DNA of 64,000 bases from Ralstonia pickettii (GTDB lineage Bacteria > Pseudomonadota > Gammaproteobacteria > Burkholderiales > Burkholderiaceae), in NCBI RefSeq assembly GCF_001699815.1, contig NZ_MCGB01000084.1:1-64000 (forward strand), in the 5' to 3' direction. Position numbers and translations under genes: made by a program. This document shows positions 53,785 through 61,891 of the stretch, piece by piece (position 1 is the stretch's first letter; each line of letters starts with the position of its first letter). The notes under the pieces are model-generated. The model searched no databases and was not told the DNA's origin. It saw only the letters and a program-made list of their open reading frames with translations.

Positions 53785-55191
53785 CTATGCCTCGGTGGCA
53801 TGCGCGCGGCCGGAGCTGCCGCTGCTGTCATCGCCGCCGTCGTCGGCATTGCTGTTGCCGTATTCTTCCAGCCGGTTGTAGAGCGTCTTGAGGCTGATGC
53901 CGAGCAGTTCAGCCGCGCGCTTCTTCACACCGCCGCACTGCTCCAGCGTGGCGAGGATGATCTTCTTGTCAGCGCTCGCCAGCGACGTGCCGACCGAAAT
54001 CGTGAGCGTGGAACCGGACGACACCTGCGTGCTCGACACTTGCAGCGGCACGTTGGCCGTATCGATGCCGGCGTCGTCTGACAGGATGTACGCGCGTTGC
54101 ACGTAGTTGCGCAGCTCGCGCACATTGCCCGGCCAGTGGTAGCCGCGCAGGGTCTCCATGGCCGGCGGCAGGAATCCCTTCTTGGTATTGCTCTGCGCGT
54201 TGAGCTGATCGAGGAAATGCTGGGCCAGCAGTTCAACATCCTTGCCGCGCTCGCGCAGCGGCGGCAGCTGCAGCGGAAACACATTCAGACGGTGATACAG
54301 GTCGGCGCGCAGCTTGCCGTCGGCCACGGCCTCTTTGGGGTCGCGGTTGGTGGCGGCAATCACGCGCACATCGGAGTCGATCTCGCGGTTGGTGCCCACG
54401 CGCATGAACACGCCGGTTTCCAGCACACGCAGCAGTTTCACCTGCAGCTCGATCGGCATCTCGGTGATTTCATCCAGGAACAGCGTGCCGCCGTTGGCCC
54501 GTTCGAAGTAGCCCTTGTGCTGGCGGTCGGCGCCGGTAAAGCTGCCGCGCTCGTGGCCGAACATTTCCGACTCGATCAGGTTGGGCGAGATGGCGCCACA
54601 GTTGACCGGCAGGAACGGTTGCTTGCGGCGCAGGCTGAGGTCGTGAATGGTCTGCGCGGCCAGTTCCTTGCCTGTGCCCGACTCGCCGATGAGCAGCACA
54701 GTCGCCTCGGTGGGCGCGACGCGGCTGACCTGGTCATACAGCGTCTGCATCGCCGTCGAGTTGCCGAGCATCTGTCCGAAGAGGCCCAGGCGCCGCAACT
54801 CGCCGCGCAGGTTGCCGATCTCGGCTTTCAGATCGCCTGGACGCGGGATGCGCGCCAGCACCGATTTCAAGCGTTGGAAATTGACGGGCTTGACCAGGTA
54901 GTCGGCCGCGCCCATGCGCAGTGCCTCCACGGCGGTTTCTACACTGGCGTGGCCGGTCATGACGATGATCTCGGTACCGGAGTGCGGCGCGATGTCTTCC
55001 ATCAGATCCATGCCGTTGCCGTCGGGCAGGACGAGGTCGATCAGCACGGCATCGGGGCTGTGACGCGACATCTGAATGCGCGCATCGCGCAGCGACCCGG
55101 CCAGCGCGGTGGTGAAGCCTTCGGCACCCACCAGCTCACCCAGAGCAGCGCGTGCGTTGGCATCGTCTTCGACAATCAGAATATGTGGCAT
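53785..55191 (-). CDS. Sigma-54-dependent response regulator (REC-AAA+-Fis)
   Basis: A 468-residue NtrC-type activator. REC domain with phosphorylatable Asp52 (VLIDLVLPD) and Lys in YLVKP; AAA+ domain with Walker A GESGTGKE, sigma-54 loop MFGHERGSFTGA (GSFTGA instead of the canonical GAFTGA) and Walker B GGTLFLDEI; C-terminal Fis-type HTH AAELLGISLKTLYNRL. No histidine kinase gene is adjacent, so it is an orphan regulator here. It is itself preceded by a sigma-54-type promoter and lies in the rpoN neighbourhood. Confidence 0.95.
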   Translation of the reverse strand: MPHILIVEDDANARAALGELVGAEGFTTALAGSLRDARIQMSRHSPDAVLIDLVLPDGNGMDLMEDIAPHSGTEIIVMTGHASVETAVEALRMGAADYLVKPVNFQRLKSVLARIPRPGDLKAEIGNLRGELRRLGLFGQMLGNSTAMQTLYDQVSRVAPTEATVLLIGESGTGKELAAQTIHDLSLRRKQPFLPVNCGAISPNLIESEMFGHERGSFTGADRQHKGYFERANGGTLFLDEITEMPIELQVKLLRVLETGVFMRVGTNREIDSDVRVIAATNRDPKEAVADGKLRADLYHRLNVFPLQLPPLRERGKDVELLAQHFLDQLNAQSNTKKGFLPPAMETLRGYHWPGNVRELRNYVQRAYILSDDAGIDTANVPLQVSSTQVSSGSTLTISVGTSLASADKKIILATLEQCGGVKKRAAELLGISLKTLYNRLEEYGNSNADDGGDDSSGSSGRAHATEA

Positions 55192-55729
55192 CTCGATTCG
55201 GTTGGATGAGCCGGCAGGTGCCGGCGGTCATGCATGGCGCAACGGTGCGCTTGGCGGCAGAACCGGCGGCAGGTGCAAAAAGCGTTCCATCCAATACAAC
55301 CCGGGCATCGCACGGGCAAACCCACGTCGGCGATATGGATGTTGGTAATTTTTACACGCACGCATGCAAGAAATGGATCGAATACATCACTCCAGGGCGG
55401 ACCGCTGGTACTACGCAGGAGTCAGCATAGTTGAGAAGACCGGCGCTTCGCCACCTGCGGGCGGAAATGGACACCGTACGTCGCATGGCCATGTGAAACC
55501 CTCGCGGCATCTGCGTCTCAGGCCGGTTTCTTGTCAGCGTTTGACCGACAGGATGGAAGAAACGTCAGCGCATGCCCGACATACAACGCGCTTGGGCGGC
55601 CCTGATAATGGCTCAACTTTTCAACACAATGTGACGGGATGACGACGTACCCTGCCTTCCGAAGACTGCATCGCTGAAGATGCAGCCGCTCGCCAGGACG
55701 TCCCCGTTGCGACCAACCACGAGGGAGCC
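55192..55729. other. Divergent intergenic region between the two sigma-54 activator genes
   Basis: About 540 bp without a supported gene. It contains a sigma-54-type promoter reading towards the REC-type activator (55273-55290). For the plus-strand activator I find no -24/-12 site; GATAAT at about 55601-55606 is a possible -10 but has no clear -35. GGGAG before the 55730 ATG is its ribosome binding site. Confidence 0.55.
55273..55290 (-). promoter_or_regulatory. Putative sigma-54 (-24/-12) promoter of the REC-type activator gene
   Basis: On the minus strand TGGAACGCTTTTTGCACC: GG and GC are ten bases apart, six of seven -24 positions (TGGaACG) and all of TTGCA at -12 match the consensus. About 80 bp before the activator's start codon. 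It implies that the activator is made under control of sigma-54 itself. Confidence 0.7.
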
Positions 55730-56833
55730 ATGTCCTTGAGCGAAGCCTTCGCCGACGATCGTGCAGTGTCCGTCGGGCGCCTGAGCTATCCCCCTGCCCT
55801 GGCCGACTTTGACGACACAGAACGCGTGCCGTCCGACGCCGAAACATTGCCTGCCCAACCGATCGCCGAGCCGGATTTCGGTCACCTCTACGGCCGCTCG
55901 CCGGTGATGCGTGCGCTGTACGATCAAATCGGCAAGGTCTCCGGCACCCTGGCCACCGTGCTCATCATGGGCGAATCGGGTACCGGCAAGGAACTGATTG
56001 CCCGCACGGTGCACGACATGAGCCCGCGCGCAGACCAGGCCTTTATCGCGGTGAACTGCGGTGCCATCTCGCCCAACCTGATCGAGTCCGAACTGTTCGG
56101 CCACGAGAAAGGCAGCTTTACGGGGGCTGCCCAGCGTCATATCGGGTATTTCGAACATGCCTGCCGCGGCACGATCTTCCTCGACGAGATCACCGAGATG
56201 CCGGTCGAGATGCAGGTCAAACTGCTGCGCGTGCTGGAGACCGGCGTGTTCATGCGGGTGGGCGGTACCGAACCGATCCAGACGCGCGCGCGCATCATCG
56301 CGGCCACCAACCGCAACCTGCTGGAAGCGGTGAGTGATGGCGCCTTTCGCGAAGATCTGATGTATCGCCTGGCCGTGGTGCCGTTGCAGGTGCCGCCGCT
56401 GCGCGATCGCGATGACGATATCGAAGAACTGGCGCTGCACTTCCTGGCCCAGTTCAACGCCGCACACCAGACCGACAAGGTGTTCTCGCGCCAGTCCCTG
56501 GCGGCCCTGCGCAGCCAGCCGTGGCCGGGCAATGTGCGCGAGTTGCGCAACGCCGTGCAGCGCGGCTACATCCTCGGCGAAAAAACCGTCGAACTGGCTG
56601 CGCCGCTCGCATCCACGCGCGGCCCTGCGCGCCCGACCGTCAAGGAAGGTGTGCTCAGCCTGTCGGTGGGCGTGACGCTGGCCGACGCGCAACGCGCGAT
56701 GATCCTGGCCACGCTGGAGCATTTTCATGGTGACAAGCGCCAGGCTGCCAAGACGCTCGGCGTCAGCCTGAAGACGCTGTACAACCGCCTCGACCTCTAC
56801 CAAAGCACCGCGGCCGCCGCCATGGCGGCCTGA
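55730..56833 (+). CDS. Sigma-54-interacting activator without receiver domain (AAA+-Fis)
   Basis: A 367-residue activator: a short N-terminal region of about 45 residues with no recognised sensor, AAA+ domain (Walker A GESGTGKE, loop GSFTGA, Walker B GTIFLDEITEM, sensor ATNRN) and C-terminal Fis HTH QAAKTLGVSLKTLYNRL. It closely resembles the REC-containing activator nearby. Lacking a REC or GAF domain, it may be constitutively active or controlled by an interacting protein (as with PspF/PspA or HrpR/HrpS-like systems; known biology, inference here). Confidence 0.93.
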   Translation: MSLSEAFADDRAVSVGRLSYPPALADFDDTERVPSDAETLPAQPIAEPDFGHLYGRSPVMRALYDQIGKVSGTLATVLIMGESGTGKELIARTVHDMSPRADQAFIAVNCGAISPNLIESELFGHEKGSFTGAAQRHIGYFEHACRGTIFLDEITEMPVEMQVKLLRVLETGVFMRVGGTEPIQTRARIIAATNRNLLEAVSDGAFREDLMYRLAVVPLQVPPLRDRDDDIEELALHFLAQFNAAHQTDKVFSRQSLAALRSQPWPGNVRELRNAVQRGYILGEKTVELAAPLASTRGPARPTVKEGVLSLSVGVTLADAQRAMILATLEHFHGDKRQAAKTLGVSLKTLYNRLDLYQSTAAAAMAA

Positions 56834-56899
56834 CGCAGGCGCTTCTCAGCGCTCCACCGCCTTCGCCCATGTTGTACCCGCTGCATCCGCGCTGACGTT

Positions 56900-57046
56900 C
56901 TAGCGCGGATGCGCGTGCGCGCGTTCGCCCGGGTGCTCGTGGCGGCGGCGTTCCTGCGGTTCCGGCGTCCGGCGGCGGGGTGCGGGTTCGGTCTCCGCGC
57001 GGGCGCGCGGGCCCGTGCGGACGGCAATGGTGAGTGTCATCGGCAT
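56900..57046 (-). CDS. Possible small Arg/His-rich protein (48 residues)
   Basis: An open frame starting at ATG 57046 with AAGGG seven bases upstream, encoding a basic, Pro/Arg/His-rich peptide (TPEPQERRRHEHPGERAHAH). No domain is recognised, and in this GC-rich sequence such a frame could occur by chance. It is in the same orientation as, and 27 bp behind, the exported protein gene at 57074-57478. Confidence 0.3.
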   Translation of the reverse strand: MPMTLTIAVRTGPRARAETEPAPRRRTPEPQERRRHEHPGERAHAHPR

Positions 57047-57073
57047 GACGAGCCCTTTTCCTTTCTTTCGAGG

Positions 57074-57478
57074 TTACTGACCTGGCTTCGAGCTACCGGG
57101 ATAGGAATTCCCGGTGGTCGTCGCGGCATCGTTGCCGCCGGCCTGCACGCCCGAATGCGACATGTCGCCCGCGCTATTGGTACCGCCCGGCACGGTCGAC
57201 TCTGATTTCGACTTCTTGTGATGGCGCTGCTTCTTGTGCATCGGCTTGCTGGTGTCGCTGCCGCCCGCAGCAGGTGTCGCCTCGCCGCCGGCCATCGGTG
57301 TATTCGCGGTGCGATCGGCAGTGGACGACGGCGGATCGGTGCGCTTGCCCGGCGCCTTGGTCGGGTTGCTGGACTCCTGGTTGTCGACCGGCGCGGCCGT
57401 CGTCTGGGCCATGGCAGTGCCGACGCCAAGGCCGAAGATCGCGCTGGCAAGCGCTGCGGTCAGAAAACGTGTTCGCAT
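57074..57478 (-). CDS. Exported low-complexity protein of unknown function (134 residues)
   Basis: A signal peptide (TRFLTAALASAIFGLGVGT, cleaved after AMA) is followed by a hydrophilic Thr/Ser/Gly/Pro-rich mature region with a Lys/His cluster (HKKQRHHKKSK). No domain recognised; likely periplasmic or surface-associated and disordered. ATG 57478 is preceded by AGGAGA; the frame is open further upstream without signal sequence. A weak sigma-54-like site (minus strand, 57556-57572, GG-N10-GC with TTGCT) lies about 80 bp upstream. Confidence 0.7.
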   Translation of the reverse strand: MRTRFLTAALASAIFGLGVGTAMAQTTAAPVDNQESSNPTKAPGKRTDPPSSTADRTANTPMAGGEATPAAGGSDTSKPMHKKQRHHKKSKSESTVPGGTNSAGDMSHSGVQAGGNDAATTTGNSYPGSSKPGQ

Positions 57479-57725
57479 GTGGTTTCTCCTGGGATGTGAT
57501 GCTGGATAAGAAGGCAATGGAAGCGCACTGCGGCGCGTCTCCCGCCTCCCACTGCAGCAACGCATGTACCTGCGGTGCCACCCATCCGCGTCTGCCAGGG
57601 CAATCCCGCTAGCAACGCCGGCGCTGTCATGTGCCGGCAACACTTCGCATATAAAAACGACATGACCATGTAGAAACGGCGTGCCAGCCGCCCGTGAAGC
57701 CTTGTGGCGACTGGCTTTGTGGACA

Positions 57726-57742
57726 TGGCATACCCTTTGCAT
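57726..57742 (+). promoter_or_regulatory. Putative sigma-54 (-24/-12) promoter of the rpoN gene itself
   Basis: TGGCATACCCTTTGCAT: GG and GC ten bases apart, TGGCA at -24 and TTGCA at -12, nearly the ideal sequence. It lies about 60 bp before the rpoN start. It predicts autoregulation of this sigma-54 gene. Confidence 0.75.
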
Positions 57743-57801
57743 CGATGCGGTGACCGGTCGACGGAAATGTCGACACCCACTCACCAAAGGAGGCAAGGCG
57801 A

Positions 57802-59304
57802 ATGGTCAAGGCCGCTCTGGAAATGCGTGCGAAGCAGCATCTCGCGCTAACACCGCGACTGCAGCAGTCCGTCAAGCTGCTGCAGTTGTCTGCAACCGAA
57901 TTTGCGCAGGAAATGCAAGAAGCGCTCGCAAGCAATCCGTTCCTGGAGGAAGTCGAGCAAGAAGCCGGTGCGCAGCCCGATGCCGCACGGACCGGCGACA
58001 TTGCCATTTCCGCCGATCTGGACGGCACCGCGGCCGATCACACGCCTGCAGACGACGCCCCGCTGGAAACCACCACCAGCGCCATCGAAACCGATGCGAC
58101 GCTAGCGGCATCGGAAGACTTCCCCACCGACTTCAGCACCTATTACAGCCACGGCGGCGCCCACCACGGCGACGGTGAAGACAGCGACATAGGCGAGTGG
58201 GTGCATTCCACGCCGAGCCTGCGCGAGCATCTGCATCAGGAGCTGCGCAGCTATCGCCTGTCAGACCGCGACTGCCTCCTCGCGCAGACGCTGATCGAAG
58301 CGCTGGACGACGATGGCTACCTGCGCCAGCTGCTCTCCGAGCTGGCTCCGCTGGCACCGGTGGAGCCGCCCCCCACCGAGAAGGAAATGCAGATTGCCCT
58401 GGCGCTCGTGCAGAGCCTGGACCCGCCGGGCGTGGCCGCGCGCGATCTGGCGGAGTGCCTGCGCCTGCAGATCGAGGCGCGCCCCGCGGATACCGAAGCC
58501 GAAGAGCGCATCCAGGAGATCGCACAAGACATCGTGCGCAGCCACCTGCCCCGTCTGGCCAAGCGCGAATTCACGCAGATGCGTCGCGCGCTCGGCTGTA
58601 CGGAAGAGGAGTTGCGCGATGCCTGCGCGCTGATCCGCATGCTGGACCCGCGCCCGGGGCTGCGCTTCTCGCAGGCGCATGCGGGCTACATCGTGCCCGA
58701 CGTGATCGTTGCCAAGATCAAGGGCAAGTGGATTGCCCTGACGAACCCGGCGGTGGCACCGTGCGCGCGCGTCAACAAGGTCTACGCGGAGCTGTTTGCC
58801 CAGACGCGGGGCCACAATCGCACACCACTGGCGCACCAACTGCAGGAAGCACGCTGGCTGATCCGCAATGCGCAACAGCGCTTTGCCACCATCCAGCGCG
58901 TGGCCGAGGCGATCGTCGGGCACCAGAAGCATTTCCTGGAATACGGCGAGGTGGCCATGAAGCCGCTGGTGCTGCGTGATGTGGCCGAAGAACTTGGCCT
59001 GCACGAATCGACCATCTCGCGCGCCACGGGCAACAAGTACATGGCCACGCCGCGCGGCATCTTCGAGTTCAAGTATTTCTTCTCGCGCCAGTTGGCGACC
59101 GACACAGGCGGCGCATGCTCGGCGGCCTCCGTGCGGGCGCTGCTCAAGGAGATGATCGAAGCCGAAGACGCGGACGCCCCGCTCTCCGATGTGTCGCTCG
59201 CGAAGATGCTGGCTGAGCAGGGCGTGATCGTTGCGCGCCGCACGGTCGCCAAGTACCGCGGCCTCATGCGCATTGCACCCGCCGAAATGCGGCGCCAGGT
59301 CTGA
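57802..59304 (+). CDS. rpoN: RNA polymerase sigma-54 factor (RpoN, probably accessory rpoN2)
   Basis: A 500-residue sigma-54. Region I is glutamine/leucine-rich as required for activator response (LTPRLQQSVKLLQLSATEF); a short acidic region II follows; the C-terminal core-binding and DNA-binding parts include HESTISRATGNKYMATPRG and the RpoN box VARRTVAKYRG at residues 477-487, where the usual final Glu is Gly. AAAGGAGG precedes the ATG. The context (activators, glycosyltransferase, no lptB/hpf/ptsN neighbours) is unlike the housekeeping rpoN locus, hence the rpoN2 suggestion. Confidence 0.95.
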   Translation: MVKAALEMRAKQHLALTPRLQQSVKLLQLSATEFAQEMQEALASNPFLEEVEQEAGAQPDAARTGDIAISADLDGTAADHTPADDAPLETTTSAIETDATLAASEDFPTDFSTYYSHGGAHHGDGEDSDIGEWVHSTPSLREHLHQELRSYRLSDRDCLLAQTLIEALDDDGYLRQLLSELAPLAPVEPPPTEKEMQIALALVQSLDPPGVAARDLAECLRLQIEARPADTEAEERIQEIAQDIVRSHLPRLAKREFTQMRRALGCTEEELRDACALIRMLDPRPGLRFSQAHAGYIVPDVIVAKIKGKWIALTNPAVAPCARVNKVYAELFAQTRGHNRTPLAHQLQEARWLIRNAQQRFATIQRVAEAIVGHQKHFLEYGEVAMKPLVLRDVAEELGLHESTISRATGNKYMATPRGIFEFKYFFSRQLATDTGGACSAASVRALLKEMIEAEDADAPLSDVSLAKMLAEQGVIVARRTVAKYRGLMRIAPAEMRRQV

Positions 59305-59309
59305 CCACC

Positions 59310-60521
59310 GTGCGCAAGCTGCCCACCGATCACTACCCGCATCGCCACGACGGCGATGCCACGGCCGCCGCGTTGCATCTGGCGGACATCACGATGTTCT
59401 GGGCGGCGGAAAGCGGTGGCGTCAAACGCTACCTGCGGGCCAAGCACGACTTCCTGCGCTCCACGCACTGGCGGCACACGTTGGTTGTACCCGGCACGGC
59501 AGACGACGCCAGCAACGAGATCGCCGTAGTGCCCGGCGTGCCGCTGCCGCTATCGCGCGGCTATCGCATTCCGCTGCGCACCGGACCAGCGGTGCGTGCA
59601 CTCTGTGCGTTGTCGCCGGACCTGATTGAAGCCGGGGACCCTTATCGGCTGTCGTGGGCGGCGGTACATGCCGGCGCGCGGCTGCAGGTGCCGGTAGCGG
59701 CGTTCTATCACTCCGATCTGCCTGCGTTCTTCCGCCGGCTGGGCGGCCCACCCGCGGAACTGGCCGCAGCGGCGTACGCCCGCAAGCTCTATCCGCACTT
59801 CGATACGGTGTTCGTGCCGAGCCGCTACATCGCGCAGAAGGTGGCCGACCTGGGCGTGCAGCGCATTGAGCTGCAACCGCTGGGCGTGGACACGCGCCTG
59901 TTCCACCCGGCACGGCGCTCGCTGCGCTGGCGCGAACAGCTGGACCTGCCGCGTGATGCCCGCGTGCTGCTATACGTCGGCCGCTATGCGCCGGAGAAAA
60001 ACCTGCACGTGCTCTGCGACGCGGTAGACAAGCTCGACGACGGAAGCGTGCTCGTCACCATCGGCTCGGGCCCGACCCCTCCGCGCGGCAAGAACGTGCG
60101 CGCGCTCGCTTATGAAGGCGATGCGCAGCACCTGGCCGCCGCCATGGCCAGTGCCGATGTTTTCGTGCATGCAGGCGATCAGGAAACGTTCGGCCTCGTC
60201 GCGTTGGAAGCGATGGCCAGCGGCGTGCCGGTCGTCACGTGCGCAGCGGGCGGCTTGAGCGAGCTGGTGGACGAGCGCGTCGGCTATGCCGTGCCACGTT
60301 GCATCGCGGACGATTTTGCCCAGGCGCTCCAGGCGCTGCGCCAACGGGATCCCGTGACGCTCGCGCACGCCGCGCGCCGCCATGCGGTGCAGCACGACTG
60401 GCGGGCCGTGCTGCCGCAGCTGCTGCACCGCTATCTGGCGCTGCTCGGCCGGCAAGCCGGCACCGCCGCAGCAACGTTCGAACCGGCTCGAGAGCGCGTG
60501 CGCGCATTGCGCAGCCGTTAG
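59310..60521 (+). CDS. GT4-type glycosyltransferase
   Basis: A 403-residue glycosyltransferase with GT-B fold of the GT4 group: N-terminal acceptor domain with LADITMFWAAESGGVKRYL, C-terminal donor domain with LLYVGRYAPEKNLHVL and the E-x7-E motif in HAGDQETFGLVALEAMASG. GTG start 6 bp after rpoN, so it is co-transcribed with it. The substrate may be a lipid or glycan acceptor. Followed 29 bp later by a deacetylase-like gene. Confidence 0.88.
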   Translation: MRKLPTDHYPHRHDGDATAAALHLADITMFWAAESGGVKRYLRAKHDFLRSTHWRHTLVVPGTADDASNEIAVVPGVPLPLSRGYRIPLRTGPAVRALCALSPDLIEAGDPYRLSWAAVHAGARLQVPVAAFYHSDLPAFFRRLGGPPAELAAAAYARKLYPHFDTVFVPSRYIAQKVADLGVQRIELQPLGVDTRLFHPARRSLRWREQLDLPRDARVLLYVGRYAPEKNLHVLCDAVDKLDDGSVLVTIGSGPTPPRGKNVRALAYEGDAQHLAAAMASADVFVHAGDQETFGLVALEAMASGVPVVTCAAGGLSELVDERVGYAVPRCIADDFAQALQALRQRDPVTLAHAARRHAVQHDWRAVLPQLLHRYLALLGRQAGTAAATFEPARERVRALRSR

Positions 60522-60550
60522 CCCAGACCACAGTCGCTTAGTTGATCATC

Positions 60551-61345
60551 ATGTCGCGCTATCTCATCCTCGCCATGCACGACGTCACTCCCGCCACCTG
60601 GCCCGCGTGCAAGGTGTTGCTCTCTGCGTTGGACGAGGTGGCGCGCGTACCCAAATCGCTGCTGGTCATTCCAAACTTCTATCGCGGCCCGACCGCCCGC
60701 AACAGCGAGCGCTTCTGCCGCGTGATGAGCGAATGCCTGGCGGAGGGCGATGAACTTGTGCTGCATGGCTATGCGCACCTCGATGACCAGCCTCCGGGCG
60801 GCTTGATCAATCAACTGATCCGCACGCGCTATACCGCCGGTGAAGGCGAGTTCTCGGCGATTCCGCTGGCAGCAGCGCGTGCGCGCATCGAAGCCGGCGC
60901 CGCGTGGTTTGCCGCCAACGGCTGGCCGCTGCATGGCTTTGTCGCACCGGCGTGGCTGATGAACCCGGCCACCTGGGAAGCACTCGACGGGCTGCCACTG
61001 CGCTACACAACCACGCTGCAGCGCTTTTACCTGCTGCACCCGCGCCGCCCGCTCAAGGCACCGTGTCTGACGTATAGCGTTCGCTCGCCGGCGCGCCGAC
61101 TGGTGTCCCGGTACTACCTGCGTTGGCTCGCACAGCGGCACGCCGACGCGCCGCTGCTGCGCCTGGGCCTGCATCCGGCCGACGCGGCACATCCCGACGT
61201 CATTCGCCATTGGCAGGAACTGCTTGCCACATGCCTGGAGACGCGCACCCCCGTCACCAAGAACGGCTTTGCGCAGGCCCTGGCGCAAGCCTGGATGGGC
61301 GGCCCGGAAACCACCGTCACCGGGCACGCGCAAACGTCGTACTGA
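60551..61345 (+). CDS. Polysaccharide deacetylase-like protein (DUF2334)
   Basis: A 264-residue protein of the DUF2334 branch of the NodB-like deacetylases: LILAMHDVTPATWPAC with the catalytic-type Asp and LVLHGYAHLD with metal-binding His residues, then APAWLMNPATWEALDGLPL. ATG 60551 is used; a TTG at 60542 is also in frame. Third gene after rpoN and a glycosyltransferase; convergent with the PAP2 gene. Acts probably on a sugar or glycolipid made by the neighbouring transferases; substrate unknown. Confidence 0.82.
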   Translation: MSRYLILAMHDVTPATWPACKVLLSALDEVARVPKSLLVIPNFYRGPTARNSERFCRVMSECLAEGDELVLHGYAHLDDQPPGGLINQLIRTRYTAGEGEFSAIPLAAARARIEAGAAWFAANGWPLHGFVAPAWLMNPATWEALDGLPLRYTTTLQRFYLLHPRRPLKAPCLTYSVRSPARRLVSRYYLRWLAQRHADAPLLRLGLHPADAAHPDVIRHWQELLATCLETRTPVTKNGFAQALAQAWMGGPETTVTGHAQTSY

Positions 61346-61354
61346 GCGCGGGCC

Positions 61355-61891
61355 TTAGAACAGCCACACCGACAACCCGCCGATCACCATCCCAAGCCCG
61401 GCTCCCGCCAGCACGTCGCTCGGATAGTGCAGGCCGAGCACGATGCGGGAGATGGCGACCATCAGCGTGAACGGCACCAGCGCCAGCGCCATGCGCGGGT
61501 AGTACGCTGCCATCACGATGCTGAACGACACCGCATGCAGCGTGTGACCCGATGGAAAACTGAACTGATCGAGCACGCGCCCGCACAGGTGGATCTCTTT
61601 GCAGGAAAGATAGGGTCGCGGACGGCACACGCCACGCTTGAGCACAATGTAGATGACGAGCGAGAGCAGCCCCGTGAGCCCCATCTGCTTGGCGCATTCC
61701 CAGCCGGTGTCACCGCCCACCACCGGCAACGCCGCCATCAACGCATACCAGAGCATGCCGTCACCAAGGCGGCTGACACCGCGATAGAAGCGCATGGCCG
61801 AGGCATTGCCCGCCACGTGGTTGAGCGCCACGGCGAGCTGCCGATCGCGCTCGCGCCAGCGCTTCCAGTCAGGCCAGGCGTGCGTCGCCAT
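61355..61891 (-). CDS. PAP2-family membrane phosphatase
   Basis: A 178-residue phosphatidic-acid-phosphatase-type membrane protein. Motifs: KRGVCRPRP, PSGHT (FSFPSGHTLHAVSFS) and SRIVLGLHYPSDVLAG, giving the three phosphatase motifs in order, with five or six membrane spans. ATG 61891 gives the conserved start and overlaps the end of the glycosyltransferase gene by 23 bp. Likely dephosphorylates a lipid phosphate or undecaprenyl pyrophosphate in step with the glycosyltransferase. Confidence 0.92.
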   Translation of the reverse strand: MATHAWPDWKRWRERDRQLAVALNHVAGNASAMRFYRGVSRLGDGMLWYALMAALPVVGGDTGWECAKQMGLTGLLSLVIYIVLKRGVCRPRPYLSCKEIHLCGRVLDQFSFPSGHTLHAVSFSIVMAAYYPRMALALVPFTLMVAISRIVLGLHYPSDVLAGAGLGMVIGGLSVWLF

